A stretch of 64,000 nt of DNA from Mycobacterium sherrisii (GTDB lineage: Bacteria; Actinomycetota; Actinomycetes; Mycobacteriales; Mycobacteriaceae): positions 1 through 64,000 of the forward strand of contig NZ_LQPT01000101.1 in assembly GCF_002102355.1 (NCBI RefSeq). Reading direction: 5' to 3'. The notes under the pieces are model-generated. The model saw only the letters and a list, made by a program, of their open reading frames with translations. It did not search any database and had not been told where the DNA came from. The translations under genes were made by a program, and so were the position numbers. Below are positions 39,589 to 47,853 of this stretch, piece after piece; the first letter of the stretch is position 1, and every line of letters starts with the position of its first letter.

Positions 39589-42500
39589 GTGCCGGAATGT
39601 CCTTGGGCTGCTTCGATGTTGGTTGGTCGACCCGAGGCCTGTTCAACCGCGTCGGCGTCCATGCCGATGACCTCCAAGTACAACTCGGCCACCTGGTTGA
39701 GCCGGCCGGGGTCGCGCTCGCGGCGCAGCAGCACCGCGGCGAGCGTCGCGACGGTTCGGTTGGCGAAGATGTCGGCGACCATCACGTCGGGGCTGTCCAG
39801 CCAGGAGCGGATGCGCGCCACCGCCTGGGTGGCCAGCACCGAGTCGCCACCCAGGGCGAAGAAGTCGTCGTCGGCACCGACGCGGTCGCGGGCCAGCAGG
39901 TCGGCGACGATGCCGGCGAGCGCTGATTCCAGCGCAGTCGACGGGGCACGGTAGCCGGGCAGCTCGCCGCCCGCCCCGCGAACCGCGGCCGCCAGCTCGG
40001 CAGCGACGGCGCGCCGGTCGATCTTGCCGCCGTCGGTGAACGGGATCTCGGCCACCAGCGAGATGTGGCGCGGAACCATGTGTGCGGGAAGAACATCGGC
40101 GAGGGCGTCGCGGATCCGTTCGGCATTAACATCGGGATCACCCGGGCTCTCCGCGCGCACGGCAGCGGCCAGTACCTCGGATCCGTCCGGCGCGGGCAGC
40201 ACGGCCGCCACGGTGATCCGCACCCCCGGCACCCGGCGGATGGCCGCCTCGACCTCACCGAGTTCGACCCGGTACCCGCTGATCTTGACCCGGTGGTCGG
40301 CGCGTCCGACGAACTCGATGGTGCCGTCCGGCCAGTACCTGGCCAAGTCGCCGGTGCGGTACCACCGCCGGCCGTCGTGCTCGACGAACCGCTCCGCGGT
40401 GAGATCGGGGCGTCCGCGATAGCCGCGCGCAATGCCGCGCCCGGATACCCAGAGCTCACCGGGAACCCAGTCCGGGCAGTCGTCGCCCGCGGCGCTGACG
40501 ATGCGGCAGGCATTGTTGGCCAGCGGGACCCCGAAGGGCAGCGCGGTCCAGTGCACCGGCAGCGCGCGGGCGTCGAGCACCTCGAAAACCGTGTTGTGCG
40601 TGGGGGTTTCGGTGGCCCCGCCGAGACCGGCGAAACGCAAGTTGGGCGCCTCGGCCGCAAACCGGCGAACCATTGCGGGGCGCACCCAGTCGCCGCCGGT
40701 GGGAATCACCCGCACCGACGACAACCGGCCGTGACCCACCTCGATCAGCATCTCCAGCCAGCCCGGCATGAAATGCAGCACGGTGATCTGGTGGGTGTCG
40801 ATCAGCGCGGCCCACGCGTCGGGGTCGCGGCGCTGCGCTTCGTCGACGACGACGATCGACCCACCGGTGCGCAGCGTGACGAACAGGTCCATCACCGATA
40901 TGTCGCCTTCCAGCGTCGACAGCGCCAGGCACCGGTCCTGTGGGCCGATCTCGAAGTGGCGGGCGATGAACTCGACCGTGTTCATGGCGGCGTCGTGCGT
41001 CACTTCGACGCCCTTGGGCTCACCGGTGGAGCCCGACGTGAACAGCACGTAGGCCAACGCGGTGGGATCGACACGCGCCGGCCGGATTTCGGCGCCGGAG
41101 GTCTCGGCGGCGAGCACGTCGGCCAGCGTCAGCGCGGGCACCGGCAGCTCCGGCCGCAGCCCGCCGCATACCAGCGCCAGCGCCACCTCGCCGGTGTCGA
41201 GGATGCGCTGCGCCCGCTCGGCCGGTTGGTCGGCGCCGATCGGCAGGTACGCCGCGCCGGCGGCCAGGATGCCCAGCACCGCGGGCACCTGCTCGGCGGT
41301 CTTCGGGCCCACCACGGCAACCGTGTCCCCGGCCGCGATTCCCGCGTCGGTGAGAGCGGCGACAACGGCGAGCACCTGGTCGCGCAGCTGCGCGTAACTG
41401 AGGTCGCCCGAGCTGGAGAACACCGCGGGCGCATCGGGTTGTTGCTCGGCGTGCCGAAAGAAGCCGTCGTGCAACGCTTCTCCGCTGGGCTCGGCGGTGC
41501 GGCTGTTGACCGCGTCGCGCACCGCGCGCTGCTCGGCGGGCAGCGCGGACGGGCCGGGCTGCTCCCACGGCTCGTCAGCGCAAGCCAGCCGGGTGAGTTC
41601 GCCGATCTGGTGGGCGAACATCGCGTCGATGACGCCCGGCGCGAACACGCCGTCGCGCACGTCCCAGTTCACCAGCACCCCGCCGTCGAACTCGGTGACC
41701 TGCGCGTCGAGCAACACCTGGGGGCCCTGCGAGATGATCCATTCCGGGGTGCCAAATTGCTCGGTGACCTCGGCACTGAACAACTCGCCGAGGCCCAGCG
41801 CGCTGGTGAACACGACGGGCGCCAACACCTGGGTGCCGCGGTGGCGGCTCAGGTCGCGCAGCACGGACAGCCCCGGGTAGGCCGCGTGGGCCGCGGCGGT
41901 CTGCATGGCGTCCTGCACCACCCGCGCCCGCTGCACGGGCGTCGGTGCATCGGTGAGGTCGACGTCGAGCAGCAGCGACGAAGTGAAGTCGCCGACCAGT
42001 GCGTCCACCTCGGGGTGCACGGCCTGGCGTCCGAACAGCGGCACGTTCAGCAGGAACCGCGGGGAGGCCGACCAGCGCGACAGAACGGTGGCGAAGGCAC
42101 CGGCCAGCGCCATCGCGGGGGTGATGCCGCGGGCGCGGGCGCGGGCGAACAAGGCGTCGCGGGTGGGCGCGTCCAGCCAGTGCCAGCGCCGGATGCCGCG
42201 TCTCGAATCCCGACCGCCGAGCGTGGGCAGCGCCGGCGGGTCGGGCAGCTGCGCAATGCGCCGCGCCCACCACTGCCGGTCGGCCTCGCGCGTGGGCTGC
42301 GGACGCTCTTCGGCACGCGCCATCGCCTGGCGGTACTCGCGATAGGTGAAACCCAGCTCGGGTAGCTCGCGCCCGACATAGAGGGCGGCCAGGTCCGACA
42401 TCAGGGTGCGGTAGCTCATCGCGTCGGCGGCTTGCATGTCCAGGTCGACGTGCAACCGGGACCGGTTGCCGGGCAGCAGCGTCAACGCGAGTTCGAACAC

Positions 42501-43127
42501 CGCGCCGTCGAGCTGCTGGTGTGATTTGGTCTCCCGGAGGGCGTCGAGCCGTTCGGCGACGCGATCGGCGTCGAGCTGCCGCAGGTCCGCCACGGCCACC
42601 GGGAAGTCGCCGCATTCGCCCGCCGGGGGTATGCGCTGGGTGCCTTCGGGCAGGAACCGCACCCGCAGCATCGGGTGACGCACCGCCAGGCGGGTCGCGG
42701 CGGCACGCAGTCGATCCGGGTCGACCGTGGCGCCGTCGAACTCGACATAAAGATGCCCCGCCACCCCGCCGAACTGCTGATCGTCGTGCCGGCCCACCCA
42801 CATGGCGTGCTGCATCGGGGCGAGCGGAAACGGTTCGCCGGCGGCGTCGTCGGCCGGGATCTCGACGGCGGGCGCCGCCTCGGTCGCGGCGTGCGAGCCC
42901 GCGGCTACCAGCGCCGACCACGCCTCGATGGTGGGCGTGGCCGACAGCGTGGCAAAGTCGATGTCGATGCCCCGTTGGCGCCAGCGACCGGCCAGTGACA
43001 TCATCCGGATCGAATCAAGCCCCTGGCTGATCAGGTTGTCGGCGGGCTGAACAGCGTCGACAGCGACGCCGAGCAATTCGGCCACCTCCGCACGGATGTC
43101 CTCCGCGCACGTGGGGGCACGCACCAC
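39585..43127 (-). CDS. mbtB: Mycobactin NRPS MbtB (ArCP-Cy-A-PCP)
   Basis: 1180 aa. The N-terminal aryl carrier protein (LISQGLDSIRMM, Ser39) receives salicylate from MbtA. The cyclisation domain has the DxxxxD motif in HVDLDMQAADAMSY and forms the oxazoline from Ser or Thr. The adenylation domain has LFTSGSTGEPKG, EGDISVMDLF with the anchoring Asp, GLGGATETPTHNT (the Cy-partner form of motif A5) and DGGKIDR. The carrier protein is [14 protein letters not shown] weakly conserved tail follows; there is no thioesterase domain. GTG 43127 has a strong GGGAGGAG site. It is the first gene of the 21-kb mbtB-to-mbtH operon and overlaps mbtT (ATGA). Confidence 0.95.
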   Translation of the reverse strand: MVRAPTCAEDIRAEVAELLGVAVDAVQPADNLISQGLDSIRMMSLAGRWRQRGIDIDFATLSATPTIEAWSALVAAGSHAATEAAPAVEIPADDAAGEPFPLAPMQHAMWVGRHDDQQFGGVAGHLYVEFDGATVDPDRLRAAATRLAVRHPMLRVRFLPEGTQRIPPAGECGDFPVAVADLRQLDADRVAERLDALRETKSHQQLDGAVFELALTLLPGNRSRLHVDLDMQAADAMSYRTLMSDLAALYVGRELPELGFTYREYRQAMARAEERPQPTREADRQWWARRIAQLPDPPALPTLGGRDSRRGIRRWHWLDAPTRDALFARARARGITPAMALAGAFATVLSRWSASPRFLLNVPLFGRQAVHPEVDALVGDFTSSLLLDVDLTDAPTPVQRARVVQDAMQTAAAHAAYPGLSVLRDLSRHRGTQVLAPVVFTSALGLGELFSAEVTEQFGTPEWIISQGPQVLLDAQVTEFDGGVLVNWDVRDGVFAPGVIDAMFAHQIGELTRLACADEPWEQPGPSALPAEQRAVRDAVNSRTAEPSGEALHDGFFRHAEQQPDAPAVFSSSGDLSYAQLRDQVLAVVAALTDAGIAAGDTVAVVGPKTAEQVPAVLGILAAGAAYLPIGADQPAERAQRILDTGEVALALVCGGLRPELPVPALTLADVLAAETSGAEIRPARVDPTALAYVLFTSGSTGEPKGVEVTHDAAMNTVEFIARHFEIGPQDRCLALSTLEGDISVMDLFVTLRTGGSIVVVDEAQRRDPDAWAALIDTHQITVLHFMPGWLEMLIEVGHGRLSSVRVIPTGGDWVRPAMVRRFAAEAPNLRFAGLGGATETPTHNTVFEVLDARALPVHWTALPFGVPLANNACRIVSAAGDDCPDWVPGELWVSGRGIARGYRGRPDLTAERFVEHDGRRWYRTGDLARYWPDGTIEFVGRADHRVKISGYRVELGEVEAAIRRVPGVRITVAAVLPAPDGSEVLAAAVRAESPGDPDVNAERIRDALADVLPAHMVPRHISLVAEIPFTDGGKIDRRAVAAELAAAVRGAGGELPGYRAPSTALESALAGIVADLLARDRVGADDDFFALGGDSVLATQAVARIRSWLDSPDVMVADIFANRTVATLAAVLLRRERDPGRLNQVAELYLEVIGMDADAVEQASGRPTNIEAAQGHSGT

Positions 43128-43142
43128 GAATCTCCTCCCGAA

Positions 43143-43161
43143 TTAGCACAGCCTGCCCTAA
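43143..43161. promoter_or_regulatory. IdeR iron box of the mbtA/mbtB divergent promoter
   Basis: TTAGCACAGCCTGCCCTAA matches the 19-bp IdeR consensus TTAGGTTAGGCTAACCTAA at 13 positions with both TTAG/CTAA ends intact. It is 15 bases from the mbtB start, just upstream of its ribosome site, and 103 bases from mbtA. Iron-loaded IdeR should block transcription of the mycobactin operon here. Confidence 0.88.
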
Positions 43162-43264
43162 GTTGTTTGGCTACCCTATCCTCTATCGCGGTGCCTTTGC
43201 TACCAAGCCCCTCCCAACTGTGATCTGTTTCCTTCCAAGCCGTCTAAGCCGTTAAGGAGTTCCG

Positions 43265-44911
43265 GTGGTCTTGACCGCAGCGCAGCCTCCCGAGGGCTTC
43301 GTGCCGTTCCCGTCCGACCGGGCCGCCGCGTATCGGGCGGCCGGCTACTGGGCGGGCCGAACTCTCGACACGGTGTTGACCGATGCGGCAGCGCGTTGGC
43401 CCGGCAAGGTCGCGGTCGCCGACGCCGGCACCGGGCAGGGCCTGACCTTCGCCGAACTCGACGAGCGGGCGCGTCGGGCCGCGACGGGTCTGCGCGGTCT
43501 GGGCGTCGGCGCGGGCGAGCGGATTCTGCTGCAGCTGCCCAATGGCCCCCAGTTCGCGGTGGCACTGTTCGGGTTGCTGCGGCTCGGCGCGATACCAGTG
43601 CTGTGCCTGCCCGGACACCGCGCGGCGGAGTTGGGTCACTTCGCCGCGGTCGCCGAGGCGACCGGGTTGCTGATCGCCGACCGGGTGAACGGTTTCGACT
43701 ACCGCGCGATGGCGGGCGAGCTGGTCGGCGAGAACCCCGGGCTGCGGCACGTCATCGTCGACGGCGATCCCGGGCCGTTCGTCTCGTGGGCGCGGCTGTG
43801 CGATGCGCCGGCCGGTTGCAGGACCGACGCGACGCCGCCGGCGCCGGCCGATCCGGGATCGCTTGCACTGCTCCTGGTTTCGGGCGGCACCACCGGCCTG
43901 CCCAAGCTCATCCCCCGCACCCACGACGACTACGTGTTCAACGCGACCGCGAGCGCCGAGCTGTGCGGGCTCAGCTTCGACGACGTCTATTTGGTGGTGC
44001 TGGCCGCGGGCCACAACTTCCCGCTGGCCTGTCCGGGACTGCTGGGCGCGCTGACGGTCGGGGCGACGACGGTGTTCGCCACCGATCCGAGTCCCGAGGC
44101 CGCTTTCGCCGCCATCGACCGGCACGGCGTCACGGTCACCGCGTTGGTGCCGGCGTTGGCCAAGTTGTGGGCGCAGGCATGCGACTGGGAACCCGTGACG
44201 CCAAAGACGCTGCGGCTCTTGCAGGTTGGCGGTGCCCGGTTGGAGCCCGACGACGCCCGCCGAATCCGCGAAACGCTGACGCCCGGCTTGCAGCAGGTGT
44301 TCGGCATGGCAGAGGGATTGTTGAACTTCACCCGCCTCGACGATCCGGCTGAGGTGGTGGAGCAAACGCAGGGCCGACCGCTGTGCGCGGCCGACGAGCT
44401 GCGCATCGTCGACGGCTTGGGTGAGCCGGTGCCGCCGGGCGCCGAGGGTGAACTCCTGGTGCGCGGCCCCTACACCCTCAACGGCTACTTCCGGGCCGAG
44501 CGGGACAACCAGCGCAGCTTCGACCCCGACGGCTTCTACCGCAGCGGCGACCTGGTCCGTCGGCGCGACGACGGCAATCTGGTGGTCACCGGTCGGGTCA
44601 AGGACGTCATCACCCGCGCGGGTGAGACGATCTCCGCCCAAGACCTCGAAGAGCAGATACTGAGCCACCCGTCCGTCTTCGCGGCGGCCGCCGTGCCGCT
44701 GCCGGACCCGTATTTAGGTGAAAAGATCTGTGCTGTCCTGGTTTTCACCGGCCAGCCGATGGACCTTGCCGAATTGAACGCACATTTGGATCGGCGCGGG
44801 GTTGCCGCACATGCCCGCCCCGACGCGTTGGTCGCCATGCCGGCGCTGCCGACCACGCCGATCGGAAAGATCGACAAGAAGGCGATCATCCGCGCGGTCG
44901 GCGGGGCCTGA
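43265..44911 (+). CDS. mbtA: Salicyl-AMP ligase MbtA
   Basis: A stand-alone aryl acid-activating enzyme of 548 aa that makes salicyl-AMP and transfers salicylate to the MbtB aryl carrier protein, the first step of mycobactin assembly. Motifs: LLLVSGGTTGLPKLIPRTHDDY (A3), AAGHNFPLACPG (aryl acid pocket, with Asn in place of the amino-anchoring Asp, as expected for aryl acids), QVFGMAEGLLNFTRLDD (A5), YRSGDLVRR (A7) and TPIGKIDKKAI (A10). GTG 43265 has AAGGAG at 43254-43259. Divergent from mbtB and under the same IdeR box region. Confidence 0.96.
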   Translation: MVLTAAQPPEGFVPFPSDRAAAYRAAGYWAGRTLDTVLTDAAARWPGKVAVADAGTGQGLTFAELDERARRAATGLRGLGVGAGERILLQLPNGPQFAVALFGLLRLGAIPVLCLPGHRAAELGHFAAVAEATGLLIADRVNGFDYRAMAGELVGENPGLRHVIVDGDPGPFVSWARLCDAPAGCRTDATPPAPADPGSLALLLVSGGTTGLPKLIPRTHDDYVFNATASAELCGLSFDDVYLVVLAAGHNFPLACPGLLGALTVGATTVFATDPSPEAAFAAIDRHGVTVTALVPALAKLWAQACDWEPVTPKTLRLLQVGGARLEPDDARRIRETLTPGLQQVFGMAEGLLNFTRLDDPAEVVEQTQGRPLCAADELRIVDGLGEPVPPGAEGELLVRGPYTLNGYFRAERDNQRSFDPDGFYRSGDLVRRRDDGNLVVTGRVKDVITRAGETISAQDLEEQILSHPSVFAAAAVPLPDPYLGEKICAVLVFTGQPMDLAELNAHLDRRGVAAHARPDALVAMPALPTTPIGKIDKKAIIRAVGGA

Positions 44912-44912
44912 C

Positions 44913-45050
44913 CGGTTTTCGGTGTGCGCGCACGGTTTTCGGTGTGCGCTCGCGGCGGGCCCGCTCGGCGTGTCGCCGCCGTGGGCGCACACGCAAGTAC
45001 GTGAGCGCACACTCGGCCCCCAGAGCGGGCCAGAGCGGGCCAGAGCGGCT
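44913..45050. repeat. Cluster of short repeats downstream of mbtA
   Basis: Three repeat types lie in the 157-base convergent gap. A 20-bp unit, CGGTTTTCGGTGTGCGCGCA, is followed directly by a second copy differing in two bases (44913-44932, 44933-44952). GTGTGCGCTC (44942-44951) pairs with GAGCGCACAC (45003-45012) as a hairpin. CAGAGCGGGC is repeated in tandem almost three times (45021-45050). The hairpin may end mbtA transcription. Confidence 0.8.
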
Positions 45051-45068
45051 GAATCGCCCAAGGGCTGG

Positions 45069-46517
45069 CTAGTAATTCAGCCCGGAGAACATCACCCGGC
45101 CGGGGTCGAATTTTTGTCGCACGGCGGACAGCTTGGACAGATTCTGGCCGAAGTAGCGCGACGCCGGCTGGTTGGCCTCGATGTAGTTTACGTAGCCGCC
45201 GACCGAATACGGTTGCACCGCTTGGTGTGCGGTCGCGAGCCAGTTGGTGGCCGCCGCGGCGTCCCCGGTCTCGACGTACCACTGCACCAGCGCGGCCTGA
45301 CGACGCCACGGGTAGGCGGTCGCGCCGGGCGCCACCGTGGCCAGCGCGCCGTCAAGGGCGTGCATGATGGCCAGCATGCGGCCGGCACCGCGCGGAAAAG
45401 CGTTGACCGCGGCGGCGATTCCCTGTGCGGCGGCCGGGGTGAGGCTCGGAAAAACATCCGATCCGCCGACATAGCCGAGCGGCTGCGGGTTGAGGTTGTT
45501 GACCGCTAGATAGCGCACCAGGTCCATGCGGTTGAACGTGTGGTGTTCGACCCCGCTGGGCTGCATTCCGACGGCCGAGGTGATCGCGTTGGCCACACCA
45601 TTGCCCGACCCCGCCGGACAGGTCGCGAGGATGCGGCATTGCGTGCCGAAGCCGTCGGTGGTGCTGTCGGCCAACGCCCAGCTGTTGCGGTCGGCGGTGC
45701 GCAGCCAGTTAGCCCAACCGACGAGAACCTGCGGGAACGCCTGCGGTGGGAAATTGAGATTCACCGCGTCGACATCACGGGTGGGGAACGTGTTGAAGGT
45801 CAGCGACGTGGTGACCCCGAAGTTGCCGCCACCCCCGCCGCGCAGCGCCCAAAACAGGTCGGGGTTGCTGTTGGCCGACGCGGTGACGGCCTGGCCACCC
45901 GGGAGCACCACCTGCGCCGACGTCAGCTGGTCGCACAGCAACCCCGCATGCCGGGAGTCGGCGCCCATCCCGCCGCCCAGGGCGTGGCCCGCCGCGCCCA
46001 CCGACGGGCAGGTGCCGGTCGGCAGACCCCGCCCGGCCCCCGCCAGCGTCTCGTGCATCGAGTACAGGCTCGTCGCCGGCGTCACCGTGACCTGTCCGGT
46101 GGCGGCGTCGTAGTTGACGCCCCCGGGCAGCTGCCGAAGGTCAAAAACCATGGCGCCGTTGGCCGTTGACGCGCCGATGTAGGAATGGCCGCCACTGCGC
46201 GGGGCGACTTTGAGGTGATTGGCGGCGGCGAAGGCCATCGCCTTTTGGACGTCGGACGCCGATGTCGGGGTGACGATCGCCGCGGGGGTGAAGCCGTTGT
46301 AGTTGGTGTTGAAAACCTGCTTGGCGGCCCCGAATTGCGGACTGTCGGGAAGCAGCACCTTGCCACCCAGCGCGCTCGAAAGGCCGTCCCAGCCCGTGGC
46401 GTTCGGGGCGGCGGTCGCCCGGACCGAGCCGACACGCCCCGTCCCCAGGACCGCGCCGGCGGCCAACGCCGCGGCGGCGCCCCGCAGGAACCTCTGCCGC
46501 GAGATTTCACGCGCCAT
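45069..46517 (-). CDS. Exported BBE-type FAD-linked oxidase
   Basis: A 482-aa oxidase of the berberine-bridge/6-hydroxynicotine oxidase type. The PCMH FAD-binding domain has RSGGHSY (H111) and GTCPSVGAAGHALGGGMG (C170), the two residues that hold FAD bicovalently in this family. The C-terminal BBE segment reads YVNYIEANQPASRYFGQNLSKLSAVRQKFDPGRVMFSGLNY. The N terminus looks like a Tat signal but reads SRQRFLRG, with Gln splitting the usual Arg pair, then an Ala-rich hydrophobic run. Substrate unknown; such enzymes oxidise sugars, alcohols or alkaloids. It converges on mbtA. Confidence 0.88.
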   Translation of the reverse strand: MAREISRQRFLRGAAAALAAGAVLGTGRVGSVRATAAPNATGWDGLSSALGGKVLLPDSPQFGAAKQVFNTNYNGFTPAAIVTPTSASDVQKAMAFAAANHLKVAPRSGGHSYIGASTANGAMVFDLRQLPGGVNYDAATGQVTVTPATSLYSMHETLAGAGRGLPTGTCPSVGAAGHALGGGMGADSRHAGLLCDQLTSAQVVLPGGQAVTASANSNPDLFWALRGGGGGNFGVTTSLTFNTFPTRDVDAVNLNFPPQAFPQVLVGWANWLRTADRNSWALADSTTDGFGTQCRILATCPAGSGNGVANAITSAVGMQPSGVEHHTFNRMDLVRYLAVNNLNPQPLGYVGGSDVFPSLTPAAAQGIAAAVNAFPRGAGRMLAIMHALDGALATVAPGATAYPWRRQAALVQWYVETGDAAAATNWLATAHQAVQPYSVGGYVNYIEANQPASRYFGQNLSKLSAVRQKFDPGRVMFSGLNY

Positions 46518-46639
46518 CGTCGGACTTCCGCGATTGCGTCATGTCCCGCATTCTGGGATCGCCGCCACCGCGGCACCGCACGACGTGCGGCGGCATAACC
46601 GAATCGAACCCGAACCGTTATCGCCTCGGGCCTAAGCTG

Positions 46640-46669
46640 TTGACCAATCCGGTGACTTGACCAATCCGG
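46640..46669. repeat. 13-bp direct repeat upstream of a membrane-protein gene
   Basis: TTGACCAATCCGG occurs at 46640-46652 and 46657-46669. The copies start 17 bases apart and end 16 bases before the ATG at 46686. TTGACC resembles a -35 element, so this may be a duplicated promoter element or a tandem regulator site. Confidence 0.7.
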
Positions 46670-46685
46670 CAACAAGGAGCAAGGC

Positions 46686-47111
46686 ATGACGCAAGGTTTG
46701 TATGGGTTGCTAACCGTGGTCGCGCTTGTGCTGGCGCTGGTGCTCGTCGCCGTTGCTGCCGTTCACGTGAAACGCCTGGGAGACCGGCCCGCTCTGCCGA
46801 TTAGCGACGAAATCGGAATCGCCAAGACGGTCACCAGGAAGGTGCGTAAAGGCGAGCCGATGTCGGACGAGGAGCTGGCCTACGCGAAGCAACTCGTCGC
46901 GAACCGGAGCTCCCCGCTGACCTTCGCCATCCCCGGTGCACTGTTCATGGTGGGCAGCTTTTACGTGTTCGGCAGCCTGTACCACCTGCACGGCGCGACA
47001 CCGTCCGAGCGCACCTTCCTCGGCGTGTTTCCCATGCTGGCCTCGCTCAACTTGACGACGCAGATTCTGCGCAGCGCGCGGCTGAGAAGACGTCTGCGCA
47101 AAGCGTCTTAG
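46686..47111 (+). CDS. Small integral membrane protein of unknown function
   Basis: 141 aa. The first membrane helix is LYGLLTVVALVLALVLVAVAAVHV. A polar middle (KRLGDRPALPISDEIGIAKTVTRKVRKGEPMSDEELAYAKQLV) is followed by two probable membrane segments (LTFAIPGALFMVGSFYVFGSLYHL and TFLGVFPMLASLNLTTQIL). It ends in an Arg-rich tail (RSARLRRRLRKAS). I do not recognise the family. ATG with a clear AAGGAG site at 46674-46679. It stands alone between the oxidase and mmpS. Confidence 0.8.
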   Translation: MTQGLYGLLTVVALVLALVLVAVAAVHVKRLGDRPALPISDEIGIAKTVTRKVRKGEPMSDEELAYAKQLVANRSSPLTFAIPGALFMVGSFYVFGSLYHLHGATPSERTFLGVFPMLASLNLTTQILRSARLRRRLRKAS

Positions 47112-47409
47112 CAACGGCATCGAGCAACCTACCCACGCTGTGATGTCGACCTTCGCATCGGCGGACCGCTAACAGCAACCAACCAGACCACTTCGCAGGC
47201 CCACGCCGTCACGTTGACGGCGCCGATCGTCGTTGCCCAGATCACCCGCGGATGGCAACGTGCGTGGTCGTTGTGTTCTCGTTTTGCCGCCAACCCGCTA
47301 CTCTTGACGATCAGTCAATCGCATTGGGTACAGGACCGTCTACTATCCGACAGCTTGGGAGCGCGATGAGAGCGCAAGGTCGAGGACCGGAGTTCGAAAA
47401 GGTGGTGGA
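47112..47409. other. Intergenic region upstream of mmpS
   Basis: 298 bases without a supported gene. The only structure I see is the inverted repeat near 47304 with a possible promoter around it. No IdeR-like box was found here. Confidence 0.6.
47304..47318. promoter_or_regulatory. Candidate operator/promoter for mmpS-mmpL
   Basis: TTGAC-GATCA-GTCAA is a perfect inverted repeat with 5-bp arms and spacer. Its left arm is also a good -35 (TTGACG). A possible -10 is weak (GGGTAC, 47326-47331). It lies about 90 bases before the mmpS start. TetR-type control is plausible but no such gene is adjacent. Confidence 0.4.
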
Positions 47410-47853
47410 GTGAGCCCGCGTTCGGTCGGCAGAACTGTCTTGGCCCGAGTCTGGATGCCCTTGGTTGCCGTCATCGCCGTCGGTACGGGTGGAGTGGCCA
47501 TGTACAAGGTTCACGAATTCTCCAATCCCGAGCCGGTCATCACCGTCAATCAGCCGGCCGCGCCTCCGGAGTTCAGCATCAAGCGCATCACCTACGAATT
47601 GTTCGGCTCCGCGGGGGACGGCGGAATGCTCGTCTGGGTGGACATCAACGGACACCCGCATCAGGTCAATCTCACGACCCTGCCGTGGTCGCATACCGAG
47701 GCGACGACTTTGACGGTGGTATCGGGCAGCATCTCGGCGCAGGTTCATGGAGGTTCGCTCGGCTGCCGGTTGCGGGTGAATGGCGTTGTCCGCGCTGAAC
47801 AGTCCGACACCAACCAGGACGCGCACGTTTTCTGCTTGGTGAAATCCGCATGA
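47410..47853 (+). CDS. mmpS: MmpS-family membrane accessory protein
   Basis: 147 aa. One N-terminal membrane helix (VWMPLVAVIAVGTGGVAMYKV), then a periplasmic beta-rich domain with the family pattern ITYELFGSAGDGGMLVWVDINGHPHQV, LPWSHTEATTLTVVSGSISAQVHGGSLGCRLRVNGVVRAEQS and HVFCLVKSA, with two conserved Cys. MmpS proteins assist a partner MmpL; MmpS4/MmpS5 do so in siderophore export. GTG 47410. The mmpL start overlaps its stop (ATGA). Which of the numbered MmpS types it matches cannot be settled here, although the C-terminal VRAExxx...CLVKSA end resembles MmpS4. Confidence 0.9.
   Translation: MSPRSVGRTVLARVWMPLVAVIAVGTGGVAMYKVHEFSNPEPVITVNQPAAPPEFSIKRITYELFGSAGDGGMLVWVDINGHPHQVNLTTLPWSHTEATTLTVVSGSISAQVHGGSLGCRLRVNGVVRAEQSDTNQDAHVFCLVKSA

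Noticed and set aside
40065-42365. A 766-codon plus-strand frame opposite mbtB
   Set aside because: Low-complexity Arg/Gly/His-rich shadow of the NRPS gene.
47112-47409. IdeR box before mmpS
   Set aside because: No sequence with TTAG...CTAA spacing; the only symmetrical site is TTGAC-N5-GTCAA.
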